Below, piece after piece: positions 45,701 through 56,373 of a DNA stretch of 64,000 nt. Origin of the DNA: Euglena gracilis (taxonomy: Eukaryota > Euglenida > Euglenophyceae > Euglenales); NCBI GenBank assembly GCA_039621445.1, contig CP154954.1:53445506-53509505 (forward strand), in the 5' to 3' direction. The notes under the pieces are model-generated. The model was not told the DNA's origin, ran no database searches, and was given only the letters and a program-made list of their open reading frames with translations. Position 1 is the stretch's first letter. Every line of letters begins with the position of its first letter. The translations under genes and the position numbers were made by a program.

Positions 45701-48700
45701 AGGGGTTGGCAGATAAAACGGGTTTATTTTGTTAATGAAAGGGATAGGGTTAGGTCGACTTGCACCCGAGAAGGGATTGGCAGATAAAAGGGGTTTATTT
45801 TGTTAATGAAAGGGATAGGGTTAGGTCGACTTGCACCCGAGAAGGGATTGGCAGATAAAAGGGGTTTATTTTGTTAATGAAAGGGGTAGGGTTAGGTCGA
45901 CTTGCACCCGAGAAGGTGTTGGCAGATAAAACGGGTTTATTTTGTTAATGAAAGGGATAGGGTTAGGTCGAATTGCACCCGAGAAGGGGTTGGCAGATAA
46001 AACGGGTTTATTTTGTTAATGAAAGGGATAGGGTTAGGTCGACTTGCACCCGAGAAGGGGTTGGCAGATAAAAGGGGTTGGCAGATGAAACGGGTTTATT
46101 TTGTTAATGAAAGGGATAGGGTTAGGTCGATTTGCACCCGAAAAGGGGTTGGCGGATAAAAGGGGTTTATTCATGGGGTTTATTTGTTCATGAAAGGGAT
46201 AGGGTTAGGTCGACTTGCACCCGAGAAGGTGTTGGCAGATAAAAGGGGTTTATTTTGTTAATGAAAGGGATAGGGTTAGGTCGACTTGCACCCGAGAAGG
46301 GGTTGGCAGATAAAACGGGTTTATTTTGTTAATGAAAAGGGGTAGGGTTAGGTCGACTTGCACCCGAGAAGGGGTTGGCAGATAAAACGGGTTTATTTTG
46401 TTAATGAAAGGGATAGGGTTAGGTCGACTTGCACCCGAGAAGGGGTTGGCAGATAAAACGGGTTTATTTTGTTAATGAAAGGGATAGGGTTAGGTCGACT
46501 TGCACCCGAGAAGGGATTGGCAGATAAAAGGGGTTTATTTTGTTAATGAAAGGGGTAGGGTTAGGTCGATTTGCACCCGAGAAGGTGTTGGCAGATAAAA
46601 CGGGTTTATTTTGTTAATGAAAGGGATAGGGTTAGGTCGACTTGCACCCGAGGAGGGGTTGGCAGATAAAAGGGGTTGGCAGATAAAACGGTTTTATTTT
46701 GTTAATGAAAGGGATAGGGTTAGGTCGACTTGCACCCGAAAAGGGGTTGGCGGATAAAAGGGGTTTATTTTGTTAATGAAAGGGATAGGGTTAGGTCGAC
46801 TTGCACCCGAGAAGGGGTTGGCAGATAAAAGGGGTTGGCAGATGAAACGGGTTTATTTTGTTAATGAAAGGGATAGGGTTAGGTCGATTTGCACCCGAAA
46901 AGGGGTTGGCGGATAAAAGGGGTTTATTCATGGGGTTTATTTGTTCATGAAAGGGATAGGGTTAGGTCGACTTGCACCCGAGAAGGGGTTGGCAGATAAA
47001 AGGGGTTTATTTTGTTAATGAAAGGGATAGGGTTAGGTCGACTTGCACCCGAGAAGGGGTTGGCAGATAAAACGGGTTTATTTTGTTAATGAAAAGGGGT
47101 AGGGTTAGGTCGACTTGCACCCGAGAAGGGGTTGGCAGATAAAACGGGTTTATTTTGTTAATGAAAGGGATAGGGTTAGGTCGACTTGCACCCGAGAAGG
47201 GGTTGGCAGATAAAACGGGTTTATTTTGTTAATGAAAGGGATAGGGTTAGGTCGACTTGCACCCGAGAAGGGATTGGCAGATAAAAGGGGTTTATTTTGT
47301 TAATGAAAGGGGTAGGGTTAGGTCGATTTGCACCCGAGAAGGTGTTGGCAGATAAAACGGGTTTATTTTGTTAATGAAAGGGATAGGGTTAGGTCGACTT
47401 GCACCCGAGGAGGGGTTGATAAAACGGGTTTATTTTGTTAATGAAAGGGATAGGGTTAGGTCGACTTGCACCCGAGAAGGGGTTGGCAGATAAAACGGGT
47501 TTATTTTGTTAATGAAAGGGATAGGGTTAGGTCGATTTGCACCCGAAAAGGGGTTGGCGGATAAAAGGGGTTTATTTGTTCATGAAAGGGATAGGGTTAG
47601 GTCGACTTGCAAACGAGGGTGGGTTGATAAAACGGGTTTATTTTGTTAATGAAAGGGATAGGGTTAGGTCGATTTGCACCCGAAAAGGGGTTGGCGGATA
47701 AAAGGGGTTTGTTTTGTTAATGAAAGGGATAGGGGTAGGTCGATTTGCACCCGAGAAGGGGTTGGCGGATAAAGGGGGTTTATTTTGTTAATGAAAGGGA
47801 TAGGGTTAGGTCGACTTGCACCCGAGAAGGGGTTGGCAGATAAAAGGGTTTATTTTGTTAATGAAAGGGATAGGGTTAGGTCGACTTGCACCCGAGAAGG
47901 GGTTGGCAGATAAAACGGGTTTATTTTGTTAATGAAAGGGATAGGGTTAGGTCGACTTGCACCCGAGAAGGGGTTGGCAGATAAAACGGGTTTATTTTGT
48001 TAATGAAAGGGATAGGGTTAGGTCGACTTGCACCCGAGAAGGGATTGGCAGATAAAAGGGGTTTATTTTGTTAATGAAAGGGATAGGGTTAGGTCGACTT
48101 GCACCCGAGAAGGTGTTGGCAGATAAAAGGGGTTTATTTTGTTAATGAAAGGGATAGGGTTAGGTCGACTTGCACCCGAGAAGGGGTTGGCAGATAAAAG
48201 GGGTTTATTTTGTTAATGAAAGGGATAGGGTTAGGTCGACTTGCACCCGAGAAGGGGTTGGCAGATAAAAGGGGTTTATTTTGTTAATGAAAGGGATAGG
48301 GTTAGGTCGACTTGCACCCGAGAAGGGGTTGGCAGATAAAAGGGGTTGGCAGATGAAACGGGTTTATTTTGTTAATGAAAGGGATAGGGTTAGGTCGACT
48401 TGCACCCGAGAAGGGGTTGGCGGATAAAAGGGGTTTATTTTGTTAATGAAAGGGATAGGGTTAGGTCGACTTGCACCCGAGAAGGTGTTGGCAGATAAAA
48501 GGGGTTTATTTTGTTAATGAAAGGGATAGGGTTAGGTCGACTTGCACCCGAGAAGGGGTTGGCAGATAAAACGGGTTTATTTTGTTAATGAAAAGGGGTA
48601 GGGTTAGGTCGACTTGCACCCGAGAAGGGGTTGGCAGATAAAAGGGGTTTATTTGTTTAATGAAAGGGATAGGGTTAGGTCGACTTGCACCCGAGAAGGG

Positions 48701-51700
48701 GTTGGCAGATAAAACGGGTTTATTTTGTTAATGAAAGGGATAGGGTTAGGTCGACTTGCACCCGAGAAGGGGTTGGCAGATAAAAAGGGTTTGTTTTGTT
48801 AATGAAAGGGATAGGGTTAGGTCGACTTGCACTTGGCAGATAAAAAGGGGTTGGCAGATAAAACGGGTTTATTTTGTTAATGAAAGGGATAGGGTTAGGT
48901 AGATTGGGGGGTTGGCAGATAAAACGGGTTTATTTTGTTTATGAAAGGGATAGGGTTAGGTCGACTTGCACCCGAGAAGGGGTTGGCAGATAAAAAGGGG
49001 TTTATTTTGTTAATGAAAGGGATAGGGTTAGGTCGACTTGCACCCGAGAAGGGGTTGGCAGATAAAACGGGTTTATTTTGTTAATGAAAGGGATAGGGTT
49101 AGGTCGACTTGCACCCGAGAAGGGGTTGGCAGATAAAACGGGTTTATTTTGTTAATGAAAGGGATAGGGTTAGGTCGACTTGCACCCGAGAAGGGGTTGG
49201 CAGATAAAACGGGTTTATTTTGTTAATGAAAGGGATAGGGTTAGGTCGACTTGCACCCGAGAAGGGGTTGGCAGATAAAAGGGGTTTATTTTGTTAATGA
49301 AAGGGGTAGGGTTAGGTCGACTTGCACCCGAGAAGGGGTTGGCAGATAAAACGGGTTTATTTTGTTAATGAAAGGGATAGGGTTAGGTCGACTTGCACCC
49401 GAGAAGGGGTTGGCAGATAAAACGGGGTTATTTTGTTAATGAAAGGGATAGGGTTAGGTCGACTTGCACCCGAGAAGGGGTTGGCAGATAAAAGGGGTTT
49501 ATTTTGTTAATGAAAGGGATAGGGTTAGGTCGACTTGCACCCGAGAAGGGGTTGGCAGATAAAAGGGGTTGGCAGATAAAACGGGTTTATTTTGTTAATG
49601 AAAGGGATAGGGTTAGGTCGACTTGCACCCGAAAAGGGGTTGGCGATAAAAGGGGTTATTGGGGTTTATTTTGTTAATGAAAGGGATAGGGTTAGGTCGA
49701 CTTGCATAAGAAGGGGTTGGCAGATAAAAAAAGGGGTTTATTTTGTTAATGAAAGGGATAGGGTTAGGTCGACTTGCACCCGAGAAGGGGTTGGCAGATA
49801 AAACGGGTTTATTTTGTTAATGAAAGGGATAGGGTTAGGTCGACTTGCACCCGAGAAGGGGTTGGCAGATAAAGGGGGTTATTTTGTTAATGAAAGGGAT
49901 AGGGTTAGGTCGACTTGCACCCGAGAAGGGGTTGGCAGATAAAAGGGGTTTATTTTGTTAATGAAAGGGATAGGGTTAGGTCGACTTGCACCCGAGAAGG
50001 TGTTGGCAGATAAAACGGGTTTATTTTGTTAATGAAAGGGATAGGGTTAGGTCGACTTGCACCCGAGAAGGGGTTGGCAGATAAAACGGGTTTATTTTGT
50101 TAATGAAAGGGATAGGGTTAGGTCGACTTGCACCCGAGAAGGGGTTGGCAGATAAAAGGGGTTTATTTTGTTAATGAAAGGGATAGGGTTAGGTCGACTT
50201 GCACCCGAAAAGGGTTGGCAGATAAAAGGGGTTTATTTTGTTAATGAAAGGGATAGGGTTAGGTCGACTTGCACCCGAGAAGGGGTTGGCAGATAAAACG
50301 GGTTTATTTTGTTAATGAAAGGGATAGGGTTAGGTCGATTTGCACCCGAAAAGGGGTTGGCGGATAAAAGGGGTTTATTTTGTTAATGAAAGGGATAGGG
50401 TTAGGTCGATTTGCACCCGAGAAGGGGTTGGCGGATAAAGGGGGTTTATTTTGTTAATGAAAGGGATAGGGTTAGGTCGACTTGCACCCGAAAAGGGGTT
50501 GGCAGATAAAACGGGGTTTATTTTGTTAATGAAAGGGATAGGGTTAGGTCGACTTGCACCCGAGAAGGGGTTGGCGGATAAAAGGGGGTTTATTTTGTTA
50601 ATGAAAGGGATAGGGTTAGGTCGACTTGCACCCGAGAAGGGGTTGGCAGATAAAACGGGTTTATTTGTTAATGAAAGGGATAGGGTTAGGTCGACTTGAA
50701 CCCGAGGAAGGGTTGGCAGATAAAAGGGGTTTATTTTGTTTATGAAACGGATTGGGGTTGGTCCACTTGCACCCGAAAAAGGGGTTGGCAGATAAAACGG
50801 GTTTATTTTGTTAATGAAAGGGATAGGGTTAGGTCGACTTGCACCCGAGAAGGGGTTGGCAGATAAAAGGGGTTTATTTTGTTAATGAAAGGGATAGGGT
50901 TAGGTCGACTTGCACCCGAGAAGGGGTTGAAGGGCTTGGTAGATAAAGCGGGTTTATTTTGTTAATGAAAGGGATAGGGTTAGGTCGACTTGCACCCGAG
51001 AAGGGGTTGGCAGAAAAAGGGGGTTTATTTTGTTAATGAAAGGGATAGGGTTAGGTCGACTTGCACCCGAGAAGGTGTTGGCAGATAAAAGGGGTTTATT
51101 TTGTTAATGAAAGGGATAGGGTTAGGTCGACTTGCACCCGAGAAGGGGTTGGCAGATAAAACGGGTTTATTTTGTTAATGAAAGGGATAGGGTTAGGTCG
51201 ACTTGCACCCGAGAAGGGGTTGGCAGATAAAAGGGGTTTATTTTGTTAATGAAAGGGATAGGGTTAGGTCGACTTGCACCCGAGAAGGGGTTGGCAGATA
51301 AAACGGGTTTATTTTGTTAATGAAAGGGATAGGGTTAGGTCGACTTGCACCCGAGAAGGGGTTGGCAGATAAAAGGGGTTATTTTGTTAATGAAAGGGAT
51401 AGGGTTAGGTCGACTTGCACCCGAGAAGGGGTTGGCAGATAAAAGGGGTTTATTTTGTTAATGAAAGGGATAGGGTTAGGTCGACTTGCACCCGAGAGGT
51501 GGTTGTGAGATAAAAGGGGGTTATTTTGTTAATGAAAGGGATAGGGTTAGGTCGACTTGCACGCAAGGGTTGGCAGATAAAACGGGTTTATTTTGTTAAT
51601 GAAAGGGATAGGGTTAGGTCGACTTGCACCCGAGGAGGGGTTGATAAAACGGGTTTATTTTGTTAATGAAAGGGATAGGGTTAGGTCGACTTGCACCCGA

Positions 51701-53505
51701 GAAGGGGTTGGCAGATAAAACGGGTTTATTTTGTTAATGAAAGGGATAGGGTTAGGTCGATTTGCACCCGAAAAGGGGTTGGCGGATAAAAGGGGTTTAT
51801 TTGTTCATGAAAGGGATAGGGTTAGGTCGACTTGCACCCGAGAAGGGGTTGGCAGATAAAAGGGGTTGGCAGATAAAACGGTTTTATTTTGTTAATGAAA
51901 GGGATAGGGTTAGGTCGACTTGCACCCGAAAAGGGGTTGGCGGATAAAAGGGGTTTATTTTGTTAATGAAAGGGATAGGGTTAGGTCGACTTGCACCCGA
52001 GAAGGTGTTGGCAGATAAAAGGTGTTGGCAGATAAAGGGGGTTTATTTTGTTAATGAAAGGGATAGGGTTAGGTCGACTTGCACCCGAAAAGGGGTTGGC
52101 GGATAAAAGGGGTTTGTTTTGTTAATGAAAGGGATAGGGTTAGGTCGACTTGCACCCGAGAAGGGGTTGGCGGATAAAGGGGGTTTATTTTGTTAATGAA
52201 AGGGATAGGGTTAGGTCGACTTGCTCCCGAAAAGGAGTTGGCAGAAAAAACGGGTTTATTTTGTTAATGAAAGGGATAGGGTTAGGTCGATTTGCACCCG
52301 AGAAGGTGTTGGCAGATAAAGGGGGTTTATTTTGTTACTGAAAGGGATAGGGTTAGGTCGACTTGCACCCGAGAAGGGGTTGGGGATAAAGGGGGTTTAT
52401 TTTGTTAATGAAAGGGATTGGGTTAGGTCGACTTGCACCCGAGAAGGGGTTGGCAGATGAAACGGGTTTATTTTGTTAATGAAAGGGATAGGGTTAGGTC
52501 GACTTGCACCCGAGAAGGGATTGGCAGATAAAAGGGGTTTATTTTGTTAATGAAAGGGGTAGGGTTAGGTCGATTTGCACCCGAGAAGGTGTTGGCAGAT
52601 AAAACGGGTTTATTTTGTTAATGAAAGGGATAGGGTTAGGTCGACTTGCACCCGAGGAGGGGTTGGCAGATAAAACGGGTTTATTTTGTTAATGAAAGGG
52701 ATAGGGTTAGGTCGACTTGCACCCGAGAAGGGGTTGGCAGATAAAACGGGTTTATTTTGTTAATGAAAGGGATAGGGTTAGGTCGATTTGCACCCGAAAA
52801 GGGGTTGGCGGATAAAAGGGGTTTATTTGTTCATGAAAGGGATAGGGTTAGGTCGACTTGCACCCGAGAAGGGGTTGGCAGATAAAAGGGGTTGGCAGAT
52901 AAAACGGGTTTATTTTGTTAATGAAAGGGGTAGGGTTAGGTCGACTTGCACCCGAAAAGGGGTTGGCGGATAAAAGGGGTTTATTTTGTTAATGAAAGGG
53001 ATAGGGTTAGGTCGACTTGCACCCGAGAAGGTGTTGGCAGATAAAAGGTGTTGGCAGATAAAGGGGGTTTATTTTGTTAATGAAAGGGATAGGGTTAGGT
53101 CGACTTGCACCCGAAAAGGGGTTGGCGGATAAAAGGGGTTTGTTTTGTTAATGAAAGGGATAGGGTTAGGTCGACTTGCACCCGAGAAGGGGTTGGCGGA
53201 TAAAGGGGGTTTATTTTGTTAATGAAAGGGATAGGGTTAGGTCGACTTGCTCCCGAAAAGGAGTTGGCAGAAAAAACGGGTTTATTTTGTTAATGAAAGG
53301 GAAGGGGTTAGGTCGACTTGCACCCGAGAAGGGGTTGGCAGATAAAACGGGTTTATTTTGTTAATGAAAGGGATTGGGTTAGGTCGACTTGCACCCGAGA
53401 AGGGGTTGGCAGATAAAACGGGTTTATTTTGTTAATGAAAGGGATAGGGTTAGGTCGCCTTACACCCGAGAAGGGGTTGGCAGATGAAAGGGTTTATTTT
53501 TTAAA
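27776..53505 (+). repeat. 71-bp satellite array with telomere-like TTAGGG
   Basis: About 25.7 kb of head-to-tail units, roughly 340-360 copies. Unit landmarks in order are GGGTTTATTTTGTTAATGAA, AGGGATAGGGTTAGGTCGAC, TTGCACCCGAGAAGGGG and TTGGCAGATAAAA. The basic period is 71 bp (for example 49021 to 49092); some units carry an extra TTGGCAGATAAAAGGGG block or lose a few bases. Variant units (CTTGCTCCCGAAAAGGAG; TTCATGGGGTTTATTTGTTC) recur at intervals of about 1-2.4 kb, which indicates higher-order amplification. A T-rich interruption lies at 31072-31105. Frames of 60-94 codons inside it are not genes. Confidence 0.97.
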
Positions 53506-53546
53506 TAAATTATCTGGACTTAAAAGAAATTTATGTGTACCAAAGT

Positions 53547-53627
53547 AAGCAATGTGGGATTCGAACCCACACACCCAGAGGGCATTGTTTTTTACAGCAC
53601 AGTCTTTGACCACTCGGGCAATTGCTC
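53547..53627 (-). pseudogene. tRNA-like sequence (type II-like, degenerate anticodon arm)
   Basis: Read on the minus strand, a 7-bp acceptor stem (GAGCAAT/ATTGCTT, one G-T pair), a TGCCCGAGTGG D-region, a short CCC-TCT-GGG variable stem and a perfect T arm (GTGGG-TTCGAAT-CCCAC, with the GGTTCGAATCC B box) are visible. The anticodon arm does not pair properly and the D stem is incomplete. It is probably a tRNA pseudogene or the head of a SINE rather than a working tRNA. It lies about 40 bp past the satellite edge. Confidence 0.5.
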
Positions 53628-53659
53628 GATGGTAGGTAATGGTTGGAAATGGCTAAAAG

Positions 53660-53950
53660 CCGTCGTTGACCGCGGCTGGCCGCGGCCGGCCGCGGCCAAC
53701 CTATTTCCAACCACAACACCCTTTGGTTGGAAAATTTTTTGGCCGCGGCCGGCCGCGGCCAGATCCTTTCCAACCAAGAGCGGTGCACACCTTCCATGGT
53801 TGGCGGCCGGATCGGCCGCGGCTGGCCGCGGCCGATTGACTATCCAACCACGCATGGAAATTTTCGGTCATGGTTGGACCGCGGCCGGCCGCGGCCGACC
53901 GCGGCTCCAACCACAGCTGTCTGCCCCGGTCCAACCAAACTCGATCCAAC
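53660..53950. repeat. GC-palindrome module at the right edge of the satellite region
   Basis: CCGCGGCTGGCCGCGGCCGG-type blocks with TTTCCAACC, TTGGTTGG and CCAACCA edges, the counterpart of 26095-26345. Confidence 0.85.
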
Positions 53951-54080
53951 CTCCCACAGCACACCTCCCCAGATGTAATGAAACGACGAAACCAACTTCA
54001 TTTCAGGGGACAGCACATGAAAGAAAACATTGACCGCCCTGAACCCAGACCACAGGGGGCAGCCCATCGGCCACCCTCAC

Positions 54081-54692
54081 TTCTCGGCCGACGTCGTCCA
54101 GGCAGCGCTGCTGCGCCTCCGCGTCTCCCGCCTGCAGGGTTACAGAAACGTACGGTCGGATTTACGTTTTTTTCTCCTATTTTTTATAGGAAGCGGAAAA
54201 ACGCTTCCCTCTTAACCTTATTTTGAAATTAATTAAATTAATGCCTGTTTTTTTTGTTGGAACTGCGTGGGTGATCACAGTCACTACCCACAGTTGCGTG
54301 ACTGCCTGCCGTGATCACAGTCACTACCCTACCCTGCCGACTCACCCAGTCATCGCAGCAGCACAGGCATATATAGTATCCTGATCTCGGTATATACACG
54401 GACGTCCCATCTTTCTTTAGCTGTCCACACCAATGTGATTTAGTACTACAACACGAAGCAAACACCGTCCAACAAACTGCGTCCAATCCGCACTGATGAA
54501 CCCGACTGCCTGGGTGATCACAGTCGCTACCCACACGTGCGGCTTCGTATGAAGCGGAATCCCGCTGAGTCCAGTAAAAGCAAAAAAGTAGATTGTCACC
54601 GGTAGGGAACCACAGACCGTACGTGGAGCGGGTGGGCAGTCCCCGCCACCTACGGCCTTTGTTGGCCATTGCCGGCGGCAGCCCACAGAGAA
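54081..54692 (-). CDS. Two candidate 5' exons of a minus-strand gene
   Basis: The exon at 54600-54692 has a GTGACA donor and an in-frame ATG at 54669 (MANKGRRWRGLPTRSTYGLW). The exon at 54081-54124 has a GTGAGG donor and encodes DAEAQQRCLDDVGRE; phase 1 matches if the acceptor GGGAG is used rather than CTGCAG (54131). Both have GC3-biased codons. They could be the 5' part of the gene whose 3' exons are at 25271-25950, since both sides share GAAGCGG palindromes and strand. However, the phase at the junction (0 against 2) does not fit without another exon. Function unknown. Confidence 0.4.
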
Positions 54693-56079
54693 CTTTCAGC
54701 TAAACCGCCTGAATGCGTGTGGTCTGGACAATGTAGTACTTTGTGGTCACATCACTCGGTATAAACAGACATGATCGCGATTTCAGTCGTAGGTGAAACG
54801 GTTTTCCGCTTCATTTTCATCTGGTGCACATAAAAAACTGTCTTTGACCATGACGTTGATGATAAAAACTCCGCCAAGGTCATGTCTGCAGAGGATTTCT
54901 CATGGACTCGATGAACTCAGCGCAAGTGACGTACGAAAGGCGGAGATACGTGCACAACGAGACGCAGTTGACCAATCTTGGCTTCGGTACACCACTGTAA
55001 CCGCGTTCTTTAATTTGGATGCTAACATGCCGAATGTTGTCCTGTTCATGTACATGCAACCGGTAAACAGTTATGTACCTCGCGAGGGACATCAAGCATA
55101 TTGCACATCCTATTAAAAAGAAGCGGAAAACCGCTTCCTCTTCATTCTGAGGTGGTAATCTGAGTGGATTCGTTCTCATTGCAATGCGATACGCGATGTT
55201 GTTAACCGTTTAACGTTTGACTGAACCCTAAAGTGCAGTAGGCAAGGTACATTGTACACTAGGTAACGTTTATGTATTGAGATGAATGGGGAGCTTGGAC
55301 TGTACGATCGCCTGCCTGGTCCAGCAAAAGCCGTAACCGAACCCCTGACGGCTGGGCACCGTTCAGGGGTACGGGGAAGTGAATTGGACCCGGTCCAGCC
55401 TCTCCCCTTTTTGTGAAATTGTGCCAATTACGTACAAAGGAAGCGGAAAACCGCTTGCTTTGCCTTCATCACTTTCTTTTCATGGACCTGCGCATTTGTT
55501 CTGCGCATTACACAACGACCAAACTACCAAGTGCACCACGAACCTCAAATGTTAGTTCTACATTCTGTTTAGACCTAAAACCATTCTGTCTCCAGCAGTG
55601 CAAGGCGGGGAGCCACGGGGCTGCCGGGTGCCTGCTTCCGCCGCTTGCGGCCCCGGCAGCCCACAGGAACAACCGACACCGACGGTGGCCAACGTCGGTG
55701 TCGGGGACAGTGGATGACAAAGGTACAACGTGGCCTCTCCTCCTTTTTTATCCCGCACAGCATAGATGTAACTGTGTTCCAGTTATGTCTGATTCAGTTG
55801 CATCTCGTGTAATATCGCGACTACGGGTGTCGATGAAGCGGTATTCCGCTTCATTATGCATTTTATTTTATTTTCTTTGTTATACTGATGTGTTAGTTGC
55901 ACGCAGGTATTTGCTATGTATATATTCTCTTTCTGTATCTGTGTATTTGCTGGACAGATGACATCATTCGTTGTTTGTCGCTTGTAGTAGGTTTTCTGCA
56001 TCCTTTTAGCTGTATCGTATTTACCTGTGAATCTGCTGAAAAATGAATTTCAGAAATCATCGAAGCGGTTTTCCGCTTC
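54190..56079. repeat. Seven GAAGCGG...CCGCTTC palindromes, right of the satellite
   Basis: Copies lie at 54190-54207, 54551-54566 (degenerate), 54795-54812, 55120-55137, 55440-55456, 55834-55852 and 56062-56079. Same consensus as at 24041-25989. Confidence 0.9.
55596..55722 (+). other. Exon-like GC-rich block of uncertain frame
   Basis: A good acceptor (CTGTCTCCAG) and donor (AAAGGTACAA) bracket 127 GC-rich bases on the plus strand, with an internal ACACCGACG...CGTCGGTGT hairpin. The length is not a multiple of three and no frame joins neighbouring exons, so I do not assign it to a gene. Confidence 0.3.
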
Positions 56080-56373
56080 ATCTGTTACGTACTCAAAATC
56101 ACCGAAAAATTTCTGCCATGATGTGCAACTCGAAAATTTTGGCTGTTTTTGGGAGTATTTTCCTACTGTTCCGGGTGCCACTTCAGTCAATTTTTTCATG
56201 GGCAATTTACGCCTCCTAAATCTGGAGTACCGGACCACATCCTGATTACATTACACAGGTCTGGAAGCTACTGATGCGTTTCAGAAAAGCTGTTCTTTTG
56301 CACAGGGAGTATTTATTATTTGGAGTATTTCCACGCATTCCACCTCTGTGTCAGAGTCTTTCCTGTCAGACAG

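Noticed and set aside
27776-53505. Open frames of 60-94 codons within the satellite, and resemblance to a regular repeat-spacer array
   Set aside because: Frames arise from three 71-bp units (213 bp) lacking stops by chance. There are no unique spacers, so it is not CRISPR.
53547-53627. A functional tRNA gene
   Set aside because: The anticodon stem has at most three pairs and the D stem is incomplete.
54060-54140. Plus-strand exon reading QPIGHPHFSADVVQAALLRL
   Set aside because: The minus strand has better splice sites (GTGAGG donor) and a frame with stronger codon bias over the same bases.
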